Assembly: GCA_947561395.2 (NCBI GenBank)
Contig: OX387190.1
Span: 32,110,858-32,174,857 of the forward strand
Direction of reading: 5' to 3'
Length of the DNA stretch: 64,000 nt
From: Buxus sempervirens
Lineage: Eukaryota > Streptophyta > Magnoliopsida > Buxales > Buxaceae
The stretch's first letter is position 1. Each line of letters starts with the position of its first letter. The notes beneath the pieces were generated by a model. That model was given only the letters and a program-made list of their open reading frames with translations, made no database searches and was not told where the DNA came from. Position numbers and translations under genes: made by a program. This document shows, in pieces, positions 12,001-26,100 of this stretch.

Positions 12001-15000
12001 GATCTTGTCTAATGTTGTCAAATTATAACATTTAAATGACTTAAATGCACCTAATCATGTAATTTTAATGAGTCAAAGAATGCCTTTTGATCTAAGATAT
12101 CCTCTATGAGATTAGACTTACGTGTACAAGGTGTGATTTTACATTGTTGGATGGATGTGTGGGTGGATTTTACATTGAAGGAATTAAAGGTGTGATAGAT
12201 TAGAAAGCACCTAGATGTAGGTGGTCAAAATAAATCTAAGTATTCCGAGACTTGGATCAACCTAATAGTTGGACCATTGGCTTGTCACATGTTGACATTT
12301 CTATATTTGGTTGAGCATTAGGTTTACAGGAGCTTCAGCTTGTTTATAATGGCTTGACCTAGGTGACCTTGATGTAAGGGTGGCAATTGTAACCTGCCAA
12401 ACCGCCCGGTCTAAGGCGGGTTCAGGTTGACTGTTTCAACCCGGGGGTTGGGTTTGGGATTGGAATGCTCAATCCGAAAATAATCAGGTTGGGTTTGGGT
12501 TTGACCCCTCAACCCAAAATGACCTGATATAACCCTAAAATAACTTTTGTGTACTAGAAAATTACACTAACAATAGTTGTGGCTATTTAATCTTTGCTCT
12601 TTTAATATAGATAATGACAAAAGATGAATTTAAGGAATACTTTCTTTTAGCTTCTACTGATATAAATTGAGGCCTTGATAGCAAGTAAAGTCTTTTAAGA
12701 CTTTCTTGTTATGTTTTAATTCTTTTTTTCATGTTCATTTATCTTAATGATTGTTATCTTATTATGCTTGTTAGGTATGCTTTGACATTAGAATGAATTA
12801 AAAAATAGAGTTTGCATGGACTTGGGAGTTTGAGACACTAGGGGGTTGTCGCTTTAGGCCTTTTGGCTTGTAGCAATTTTCAAATTTTTAGTAGTAATTT
12901 AAATTATTTTAACGGGTTTAACCGGGTTGGCGGGGTTCGAGTTGAGCCTTGACTAGTTAACCCCTACTACAACCCGACCCGAAGCCGGCCCATTGCCACC
13001 TCTATCTTGATGACCCAATGACGACAGTGGGTCTTTCAAAGTTGTAGCATGCTAATAAAATAAAAAAAACCTAATGGGTGGATCATTTGCTTGTCACCTG
13101 TTGACCTTTCCATGTTTGGTTGAGCAGTAGGTTTACAGTAGCTTCAACTAGGGGTGTCAATTGGTTTCGTGTAAACCGAAATCCGATTGAATCAAACCGA
13201 TTTTTTCCGATTTGATTTGGTTTTGCTCCTAGTTTGGTTCAGTTTACGGTTTAGGTGGCGGAGAAACCAAACTATATTATTATGCATACAAAAATTTCAA
13301 AACCTCTTACTTTAATTTGTTGTTAAAACCTACTATTTTTCTTTGTTAATGTAAGATTATAGAAATACCATTTCTATTTTATAATAAGCAATAATGTTCA
13401 CATTTATATTCTAGTAAACAATATGGTTTAAACTTTAAAATATTGTAATTTCGGTTTTTTGGTTCGGTTTACAGTTTAATCACTTTATTTTGGTTTGGTT
13501 TATAAATTTTAATTGTAAGCATGAGGTTTATCTCTAGTAATTATGAAACTATTTTCAGTTTTAGGCTTTCGTTTATCTTATTATTTATATTGATTCGATT
13601 AATGGCTTTGTTATTGGCCTGTGGTGACCTGCTGGTTGGACTGGATTAACTTGGCAAATGCCTTGGCCCAGGTCCTTGGTTGGGAAAACGTTCAGCCTTA
13701 AAGCATTGATTTAATATAATTATTTAATTGAATATAAATCTTGATGGACAGAGATATTCTGATTTATTTTTCTGTTCCCTACTAGTTGCAATATGGCATT
13801 TTGTTGTTGTTATTACTATCTTTAAAATATTTTTTGGGCTATTATTGGTAATCCTTGTAATTTAGTGGTCAAGATGTAGATAATTGATTGCCTGAGTCTA
13901 ATTAGGTGAAGAGACAGCTATTTTTTGAGCTTCTCATAAACTCCCTTGTTTGGTTGTTGCTATATATATTACTTGCTATGATGGAGGCCAACAAAAAACC
14001 CATGCAAGTCAGCAGATGAGTGAGAAAAAACTCTCATGTCTGGTTCTGTAGTCCAGATGAAATTCAGAAACAACCATCAGCCATGACATTCTTGAAACAA
14101 ATTCTGTAAACAACATGGGAATGAAGGGGTAATGCACAATTCACTAGATTAATAAATTAAATGTTTAGATTTTAACTGTTTCTGAAACTTATTCTGACAA
14201 GTGTAGATATCTTAAAATGATTTTAGTTAAATTGAACTTTCTTGTTGATAGTGTTGTGACTTCTTTATGGAATTCTGTTTGAGGGTTCTGGCTGCCTTCG
14301 TGATAAAAGTCTCAGAATGCCATTGCAGAGACCTGAATTTTGATTGTTTTCTCACCCTACTTTGAGATGCCCTTGAGGCTGGATCCTCTATATATGGAGG
14401 TGGTTCATTTAGCAAGTGCCCAACATACTGAAGAAAGAATTAAAACCAAATATATTCATAGGTTTAGTTGTTCATGATAGAATCTTGATGCAGTAATGAT
14501 GAATCATGTGATTCTGAATGTTGAATATGATTGCTTCTATTTGATGAACTGTCTGCACAGATCTAGAAGCCACTGGGGACAATGAAACTCCAAAAAGACA
14601 ACGGCGGTGGAATTCTGAAGGTGTCAAAGTTCCTGAACCACGAATCTCCAGCGTTACACCATCTTCAACGCCTAGGGATATGCTTCAGACTACTGTTCCA
14701 AAGCGCAGCTTCACTAGATCTGATTCCACACTTAGTGGAGATGCGCCAAAGGAACGTGTTGGTGAGTTGATGATGGATTTGGAATTCCTATGTGTTGATG
14801 CCAGTATGGTGTGCCTTTCTAATTCCTTTCTTTCTCTTTTTATGATAGTTCCGCCATCACCGAAGCCTCCAACTAATTCCCTGAGAATTGATCGCTTTCT
14901 ACGTCCATTTACTCTGAAAGCTGTTCAAGAACTTCTATCAAAAAGTGGGAAAGTCTGTAGTTTCTGGATGGACCACATCAAGACCCATTGTTATGTAACT

Positions 15001-17005
15001 GTAAGTGTTGCCCTCTCCCTCTCTCCCTCTCTCCCCCTCCACCCTCCCTCCCGTCTCCGTCTCATACAAACGTGACAAACGTGTAAGTATTTGCACACGC
15101 TCACCACACTCCTTTTGTCTTGATTCAATGTGCAACCCAGTGTATGGATTTATGTTGTGGCACGGTTATAGTTGCATACAATCCTAGTAAAGCTTTCAAG
15201 CTCTCTCAGGCTAGTTAACATTGTGGGGCTTGCTCAGACCCATTAGGATTTGGAGAACTGAGTCTTTTCTAATTGAAATATTTCTTCTACCTCATTTTTT
15301 TTATTATCTGATTTAGGAGTGGCGAGTTAAAAAGTACATGAATTCTGAGATATCACTTAAATTATTCAAAATTAAATTATACGCTGTTTTGATTTTTAGA
15401 CAACATTGAAACGTAAATATGGCAAATATATTGGGGTCAGTTCAAGCTCGTTGAGGAGATGAGCCTTACCTCGTATACTTATTTGATTTAAGAATTAGGG
15501 TTTCCAAGCTAGCAAATACAGGGAGTTGTGCCTGTCATCAATCTGTCTGATGTGAGATCTCATTTTAGAGCCTATGTTTTCCTAATTAAAGTTCTGTGTT
15601 TTTTTTGGTGGGTCTTGATATGGGTGGGTGGGGGGTGTTGTTGGAGAAGTCTCCATGTACATGTGATGGCCAGAACAGAATATAATGGTGTTGGGGTCCT
15701 ATGTAGGTGCACCTTGAATCTGTTTTTAACAATTTAGTGCCAGTTTTCATCAATGGCCAACCGCTAGCTGGCATTGGATTACAGATGCGTAATCTGTGTC
15801 TTTTGATATGTGGGCTACCTCTTACTGTCCCTTTTGCCTGATATTTTGACTCTCTGGACTGCATTATCAGATCTCCTCCCACCTGGTAGGAGCACGAGGT
15901 TTGGGTACCACCAATTTTGGGGTTGGTGAAGTTGAACTTTGATGGGAGTAGTGTGGGTAATCATGGGCCTTCTTGTAATGGGGGAGTTTTGGAGACACTC
16001 TAGGGACAGTGATCCATTCATTCTTGGGTCCCATTGGGATTTTTCTTACTCCAATAGAGCTGAATTAAAGTTTGCTAATCTTTAGCCTTAATGAGTCTAA
16101 GATGAAGGGTTTCAGGGATTTGGTGGTGGAAGATGATCCTTGTACGGTGATATATTGGATTAAAAATGATGGAGGATGTTCTTGTTCCGTTCTTCATTTG
16201 ATTTGTTTGACTAGGACCTTTGCAAGTTGTTTGTATACCTCATTCCATCGCTTGCAAAGGTTGGCCAATGATTCGGCCAGTTGGCGAGGTAAGGAGGTGT
16301 AGAATCTCCTTTTTTTCTGGTATTCATGATGGGTTTGTAATGGTGTATTTGCTGTTCCAGCTTCTTGTTTGGATTGGTCTTCTTTTTAGTATTTTTTTTT
16401 TCTCCATTTCTTAATACAAAAGTAATATCCATAAAAAAAAAATATGGTGCTTCTATTGTGAATATATTTGTTTATTTTTGTTCTCTTTTAGAGCAACTGA
16501 ATTATTTCTGATAATTATTTTAATTATGCAGTACTCATCAGTTGAAGAAGCCATAGAGACTCGAAATGCTGTGTATAATTTACAATGGCCTTCCAATGGA
16601 GGACGGCTCCTGGTGGCTGAGTTTGTTGATCAACAGGAAGTGAAAATGCGGGTTGAGGCTCCTCCCCAGACTCCAATTTCACCTGTTAGTGTGAGCCCAA
16701 CTGTATCCAAAGCCCCACCTCCTTCCCTGTCCCAAGCCAACTCCCGCCAGCAGTCCCATAAGCAGCAGCTCCCACCCCCACCTCCACTCCCACCACCACC
16801 ACCACCGATATCTGATCCACCCACAGCAAGGGAAAGGGTTTCTCTTCCACCGCCGCCACCTCTCCCTGAGAAAGTGGAGCCACCTATAGTGACTCTGGAC
16901 GATCTCTTTAGGAAGACAAAAGCAATCCCTCGGATCTATTACTTACCATTGTCTGAAGAGCAGGTTGCAGGAAAACTGGCGGCACGGCAAAATGCTAACC
17001 AGTAG
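9044..17005 (+). CDS. ACINUS-like SAP and RRM domain protein
   Basis: Four coding exons (9044-10208, 14561-14761, 14849-15000, 16532-17005) join in phase to 663 residues. The SAP domain is at residues 15-49 (PIDQWKVTELKEELRRRKL), a DNA/chromatin-binding helix pair. A long acidic low-complexity region follows (50-380). An RRM-like fold lies at about 463-545 (LRIDRFLRPFTLKAVQELL to RLLVAEFVDQQ). Then comes a proline-rich linker, and the C-terminal RSB motif at about 627-650 (LDDLFRKTKAIPRIYYLPLS). This order is that of ACINUS, which in plants joins SAP18 and SR45 in the ASAP complex linked to the exon junction complex and splicing control. A second ATG two codons in (9050) is an alternative start. 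Intron 2 is 4352 bp and carries a hAT insertion; intron 4 carries an L1 remnant. Identity rests on domain order; I am confident. Confidence 0.93.
12261..13146. repeat. 77-bp direct repeats around a hAT insertion in ACINUS intron 2
   Basis: Positions 12261-12337 and 13070-13146 are copies of one sequence (CCTAAT..., CTTGTCAC.TGTTGAC, TTTGGTTGAGCA.TAGG, AGCTTCA). The hAT element 12375-13004 lies between them. A second hAT-like terminus begins three bases after the right copy. The pair looks like an old local duplication of intron sequence later invaded twice. Confidence 0.75.
12375..13004. mobile_element. Non-autonomous hAT element, 630 bp
   Basis: The left end TAAGGGTGGCAAT and the right end ATTGCCACCTCTA are inverted copies. 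The flanks CCTTGATG (12367-12374) and TCTTGATG (13005-13012) are an 8-bp target-site duplication with one mismatch, the hAT signature. Subterminal DNA is rich in AACCCG/CGGGTT words, common in plant hAT MITEs. No transposase is present. It lies in intron 2 of the ACINUS-like gene. Confidence 0.85.
13149..13520. mobile_element. Degenerate hAT-like element with one visible end
   Basis: It begins TAGGGGTGTCAATTGG and runs through AACCGAA/GGTTTGGTT-rich subterminal DNA, a common plant hAT pattern. The right side has matching TTTGGTTCGGTTTACAG words near 13460 but lacks a clean inverted end. No target-site duplication was found, so the right end is probably deleted and my end coordinate is approximate. 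Confidence 0.5.
15008..15062. repeat. CTCCCT-rich pyrimidine tract
   Basis: Simple repeats of CTCTCCCT type start right after the 15001 donor of the ACINUS-like gene. This is low-complexity intron DNA. Confidence 0.8.
15840..16442 (+). mobile_element. L1-type LINE 3' remnant with RNase H region
   Basis: Interrupted reading frames encode pieces typical of the RNase H-like region of plant L1 ORF2: KLNFDGS.VGN.GP near 15930, NRAELKFANL near 16060, LNESKMKGFRDLVVEDD near 16080-16137 and HRLQRLANDSASWRG near 16250-16290. An A-rich tail ends at 16442, in the same direction as the host gene. Stops and shifts show it is dead. The 5' boundary is uncertain. It lies in the last intron of the ACINUS-like gene. 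Confidence 0.75.
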
Positions 17006-18240
17006 GGAAATGCTACCTGCGGCAGGATGTTGGAATGTAAAATGGTATGGAACTTTTAATATTATGGATATTTGAAGGCATGCAGGATAGGCAAGAAATG
17101 ATCCGAGACTGGTATTCTGCAGAAGTGTCGGAATTTCTGAATGATTTGGGTTTTCCGTATGGCTGTGCAGATTGCGGCTGAGATGTACGTGGATCTCAAC
17201 TATTCGCTATGTTTTTGGCCCCATGAACTTGGTGGTGAGTGGAAGTAGTGTGTCCGTTGTTTGTTAGCCTCAAAACTGGACTTGCAATTAGTGAACTTAA
17301 ATTTTTAAGAACTCCTTGTTACTTTGTGTAATGCTGATCTATGAGGATAAAAATTATATTTTTAATTCAAATGTTGGAATCGAAATGTCTTTTAACATTT
17401 GTTAAAGTTGGGCGGTCCCTTAAAGGGAGAAGAGAGAGAATACAGGGGAAATCCTCACTTAGAAAGACCTGGCTGGTATTTTTTTTTTGGGCTTTGGGAA
17501 GAGGATTGAGTTTTGTTAGGCCGATATCTTCCAGCGGTACTTGTAAAGGTTCCCTCAAGAAGATCGAAAATATAGTATCAATAACGTTCTCCTCATGGCA
17601 CGTTTATGCACGAAACAATTTTTATCTCATTATCTTTGTCTTTTTGGGTTCCTTTTAAACAGAGGTTACATCCTCCTCCACATCTCCTGTGTTGTGAGAC
17701 ATTATGGGACCAATGACCTAGCTATGTGTGACCCCTTTCTTGGGCAATCTATTTCTAGTTGTAACATGTTTTCCACCACCGATATCTGAATTATTTTGAA
17801 AAAGTATCACCAAAAACCAATTCTCCCTTATAATAATTGGATTTTATAGAATTATTTCTTGGGCAATCTATTTCCACTTGTAATATGTTTTCCAAGAATC
17901 TCCCATTAATTATAATTAGTATAGAGAAATGACAAAGTTTAACAAAATTTATTTTAAGTAATGAATTTTAAATATTGGCTGCTAAAACCTAATTAAATTG
18001 TGACAATTTAAGGTAATTGTCCATAAATAATGATCGTTTTTTTTTAGAAAATAAAAAATAAAAGACTAAATTGTTCTCAGCCGTTATATTTGGGTTTTAC
18101 CATATTAATTAATATAATATTGTGAGAATGTGAGTTTTATTTGTTTCAAGGACTCCCCACACATTATAGAGTATAGAAATATTTTTTATTCAAAGCTTAT
18201 CTCACGTTTAATGCACGTGCAATAGGTTGTCCTTCTATCG
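17006..18240. other. ACINUS 3' flank to RPL30 promoter
   Basis: The stretch contains the probable ACINUS 3' UTR (to about 17300). At 17736-17775 and 17855-17894 there are two 40-bp direct repeats (TTTCTTGGGCAATCTATTTC...). Between them sits a segment related to the foldback MITE arm at 60946. A palindromic CACGTG G-box core at 18214-18219 may belong to the RPL30 promoter. No other coding signal is seen. Confidence 0.55.
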
Positions 18241-18252
18241 TACATAGAAACA

Positions 18253-18261
18253 AAACCCTAG
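18253..18261 (+). promoter_or_regulatory. Telo-box (AAACCCTAG) of ribosomal protein gene
   Basis: AAACCCTAG lies about 270 bp before the eL30 start codon, with an inverted copy (TTAGGGTTT) about 50 bp downstream. Telo-boxes are a known feature near the transcription start of plant ribosomal protein and translation genes. The word match is exact; its role here is inferred. Confidence 0.55.
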
Positions 18262-18526
18262 TTTCGTCCCTCTTCGCTTTGCAGATCCTTGGGCAGTCGT
18301 TGCAGCTTGTTAGGGTTTCCAAGCCGACTATCGGAAAATCTACTAACAGTAAGACAGCTCATAATCTCGATTTCTTTTTTATTTTTTTATTGGCAAATGT
18401 AAACTTCGATTTGTTTGCCCCATTGGAAAAGGCTAATGATCAAACTTTGATGCTCTTGTAAACCTTTTGATTGTTTTTGAAAAGTATTTGGCTGGTGGGC
18501 TTTTGGATTCTCTGTACCTGGCAACG

Positions 18527-21507
<2,981 letters not shown>

Positions 21508-23193
21508 GTGGGAGGTTCTGCCCCTATCGATTTGTTTTCAGAAATTAGGAGCGTGATAGTTTCTACTGAAGCGTGGTCATTTTTAGTTTTAACTTTATAT
21601 GAAGTTTGGTTTCAGTTTAATGAGCTAACCGGTAGCTCAAAACATCAAAATTTTGATAATTGTTTAGGTAAAATTTAATTTATGACGGATCAGTTTTTTC
21701 TTGAAGGTTGAACAATTGCTATATGCTCGTCTATAACACTGTCCAAGTGATTTTACCGAAGTTTTAATTGATTTGGGATGGGAGGTGGGATTGTGTGGAG
21801 TAATTGGCTATTGTGTTTCATAACCGTCTTGTGAAAGCTTATTTGGATAGGCCGTCTAGGTGACATCACAAGTATTGCACCCAAAAGGATTTCTTATATT
21901 TGCATAAAGAGCTTATCCAGAACTGAAGTTTTTCTTGTACGAAGTTATCAGGCTTTGTCATTAAAATATGAGGGAGAGGGGCTGATAAAAAAAATATTAT
22001 TGGGACCTGTTAATTCAAAGGATCTTTTATTGAATGGATGGTTTGAATTGGCTGGGTTATTATCCACTAAGCAAGAATGATCCTATTGTAACAGTAAATG
22101 GAAGCTATTGTGATAGCAGAGAACTTTTCTCAAGGTTTTTCTTGTCAATTTTGATGTCTTTTTTTTTTTTTTTCTTTTTTCGTATCAATTTTGATTTATC
22201 AAACTTTCATTGTTACGTTGTTCCATTTTGTTGAAAAATTGTTTAGCAATAAGAAAACTAATAGATACAAAATTTTAAAAGATTATATATATATATATCT
22301 ACCTTTTGATTCAGCTTCGGATTTTTTTTTTTTGGTGAAAAAAAAAAAGCCAAAACTAGCAAAATTTTACTGGCACCACGAATGTTACCATTTTGTACGC
22401 ATAATCATTGCAGAAAGATTTGCAATCCAACTATCGCCATTCTTAGGTAATACCATTGTTGGAAAAAACTCCAAATCTTAAAGGAAATTTCGTTTTTTTT
22501 TCAAATAACGACACATTTCGATAAGAAAAAATCGCTCAATTGCATCGCTGGCGACTTTTTGCAGCGTGTTGAGCAAAATGGGTTGAAACGGGTAAAACAA
22601 GTGATAAAGAGAAAAAAAATTGATTTTTTTAATTTTCATTACCGATTTTTAGCGACGTACCGGTAAAATTTTGACAAAATCAAAAAAATCAATTTTTTTT
22701 CCAGTTTTTTGCCTTTTTTATTTTTCCAGCGTACCGATTTTTTGATTTTTTCAGGGATCGACACCGAAACTCAAAACCTTGCTAGCAATAACGTAGTGGT
22801 TTTACTAACGTTCAATGTGGGGACCACATTCCCATTTTATTGGAAGTTCATACTGCCAATACCGTTTTAACAAAAAGAAAATGGTTTCATAAATAACACA
22901 ACCGAAGCGTTTTACAGTCTACGAAGGATGTAAGTGCACCACATAATCTAATCTGAGATAATTACAACAAAAGGGCTCCTTAGGGTTCAAATGTTAAAAT
23001 TGCCGTCCAGTTTTCATGAAAAAAAAAATATTGTTGGCAAAGATAGTTCTGATATCTGGATTTAAATTGGCCTGGTGAGATTATAAAAGGAATTTCATAA
23101 CTAAAAAAAACGAGGAAAATGATATTTAAAAAACTTTTTTTGAAGAGGGACAGGGGAGAGAAGAGGCACATGGCAGCAGTTGCAGTACCTCAT
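21508..23193. other. Intergenic DNA between convergent RPL30 and TXNDC9-like genes
   Basis: Both genes end into this stretch, so its edges hold their 3' UTRs. The middle is AT-rich with a (TA)n run near 22285 and T homopolymers. A hairpin-forming repeat (22612-22700) lies in a transposon-like zone at 22500-22790 containing GACGTACCGGTAAAATT. No gene is supported. Confidence 0.5.
22612..22700. repeat. Inverted repeat hairpin
   Basis: The left arm (A8TTGATTTTTTTAATTTT...ACCG) is matched in reverse by CGGTAAAATT...AAAAAATCAATTTTTTTT, with a loop around TTTTTAGCGACGTAC. It probably belongs to a small degenerate transposon, but its ends are not defined. Confidence 0.6.
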
Positions 23194-26100
23194 TCAGTCA
23201 GAATCAGAGTCCAAATTCACAGAGGACCTCACTGTCCTGTGTCCACCATTACCATCGTTGTCTTCATCTTCGTTTTTCTTTTCACTAATTATTCCTGAAG
23301 ATAAATGTTTTGAGATATCAATAGAAGCATTAAAAGTACATATACATTGACATTGATGAAAAAAATTTACCCTTCTTTATGAGTAGGTTCTCAAGTGTTG
23401 TTGTCGCAAAATCATCTTTGCCTCCCAAATCTTGAAAACCAATCAGCCTTTCAACTGCAACTCCTTTCCTGAAACATTATATTTGGGATCTTTAAATTTA
23501 TAAAATGGCTGGGAAATACACTATGATCATCTTTAATGCATCAGATGAAGATTATGTATTTGCATCACAGCATTTAATGGCATATCACACACTCTTTGAA
23601 CTTCGATGCATTTATCAGATCCATCCACCGTAGGTTTGACAAGCTCTGTCTAATTGACAGCAGGTTAAGGAAAAGTACCCAGACTGTTCTTAAACATTAT
23701 GGCATGTATTCACAATTTGCAAGCAAAAAACTAAAATATACTCAGATGGCTGAGGATTTTGGAATTCTCCTTCGTTCTTCTAACAGTAAAAAGCCTCTAG
23801 TAGCAAGTGCCGAGTTAAAAGCTCATTCAAAAGACCAAGAACCATCGCATTAAAGACAAGCTTCACTAGTCAATCGCAAAACACTCTGATTGGTTCTTAT
23901 GTACATGTATTGCGTACAAGAGACTTATTTTTTGTCTTGAAAAGTCAGGCACAAGATGATCCATAGATTTGTTGACCTTCTTCAGATCATAACCTATCTC
24001 TCCTGCTCATTGAATCCAAAGTTTAGAAAATAGAGAAAGATTAACTTGTGACAATTAACTCCTAGGTCAAATACGTTTTATTTTTATTTTTTTGTGTGAA
24101 GTAGCTCCTCGGAACCCAGCATATGAATACACATAATTTGCTTATTAACATTTTCAACATTGTCCTACGCCAATCTTAGTTTCCTTCATGATCCAATTTA
24201 TTGAAATGCCTAGAGGCGAAGTTTAAGTAACTGAGATGGCTTACCTGAACAATATGACACAAGGCAAAGTTTTGATTCCAAGTTTGGCAATGAAGAAGGG
24301 TGCATTCTGCATTTTTCAATGAGTTAGCTCTATTACTTCTAACTTGATTTTCCTTTCTTGTACCCAAAGATAAAAGGAAACAAATTTTAAAGGTTTCAAA
24401 AGCAGCAAAGAAATTTGCTCAACCAGATTGAGAACTTGTCTTCAGGGTAATAACAGAAGAAATGAAGTCAACTAACCTCAGCATCCAACTTGACAAACTT
24501 GGTATCAATATGCCTTGGAGCAAGGGACTTCAAATGCTTATCCATTATCCTACAAATAGCCATTAATGTGACACCATAATATTGCAGTTGGATTTTGTGT
24601 TTATGAGAGTGCATTTGATTACATGCTGTAATTGAGGTGCATTACTTACTTGCATCGGTAGAACTCGTGGTGGTAGAAGTGGCAAATCACTTTCTCCGTC
24701 CCAGTAACTTCACCCAAGAAATCCCCTTCAGTTATTTCCCGGTATTCTCCATGACCATGCTTCTTCAGGGTTTCTCGCTTCTCAACTTCTTTCTGTTCAA
24801 ATAAATTTTTGAATAAATAGTCTAGACCATTTTAGATGCCTTGATAATTACAAATATAAAACTCCGAGGGGAACATACAGAAGAATTGACTTCCTGACCT
24901 TGAGGGCAGCAATCCTGTCTGCATGCAATTTTTCTAGCTCTGGATCCTGAATTTGAAAAACACAGACTATATACATGAATTACAAAGAGATAAATTTACA
25001 GACCGCAAAATGGATCATCCAACTTACATCCATCAACTCGTCAAGATCAACTTCTTCATTGGTTAAAGCAGATGCTTCAGCCTTTTCTTGGGCTAGCAGC
25101 TCCTGTAACATCCACAAACAGTCACAAGATATCCTCTAACCATGTGAAACAACATTATTTCATTCTTTTTTTGCAGAATTATTTATTAGTGTTACAGAAA
25201 AAGAACAGAATTATTTATTAATGTTACAGAAACAAAATTTATCAATACAAAAAGGAAAACAATGATACAGGAAAATAATTCACATAGAAAATACAACTAG
25301 AATCAGTAGAATCCAAAAGACAAAAGTTTAAAATTAAGATGAAAGGTGTCCCAAACATCACAACATTGTTTATAACTGCTCTTCTAGCTACAGAATTCAC
25401 CTGAAAAGAATAAGATATTTACCTAGGGAGATAAATCATGAACTTCCATTCAAGGATATCTAGTTCACTCTCTGGATCTCTTCAATCCAAAAACAAGGAT
25501 AATTATGTTGAAGAACTATAAATAAACAAAAATGATAGTGCATGTCAATCTAAAAGAAAATGACCAGATACGAGAGACAAATCAATGAGGCAGAATAAAT
25601 AGTTAGCCAATTTAGCCGCCTCAAAACACAACGTTAAAAAAATGGGAAGAAATGACTTTAATTTATTTCTCTGTTGATCTATTATTCTAATGTGGTTTTG
25701 AACATAATTTATCTAGAAAGTATTTGCATGAGAAGGAGCTAGTGTGTTCCAGAGATCACTGGACCAGATCTAGAATCTTGTAACAAAACATAGACGCCTT
25801 TAAATTCTTGGACAACAAGTCACTCCATCTTAAGGAACCCCACAGAGAAAATAAATTTTTTATTCACCATACTTGTTATAGTTAGGTTCATATAAGCACT
25901 TAAGATTTGGAAGGCGTTTCCAGTCTTTAAAGAGTAACAGAAATATGTTTCTCAGGTACTAAAAGAAAAGAGATTTTTTCAGGAAACTCTTGGCAACTTC
26001 CAGAAACAGCAACATCTTCCAAATCTCTTCAGAAGGTTGTGTAACTGCTGATTTCTCACTCAAGCAAAGGAGAAATGTGGGACTGTATGCTGTACTTTGG

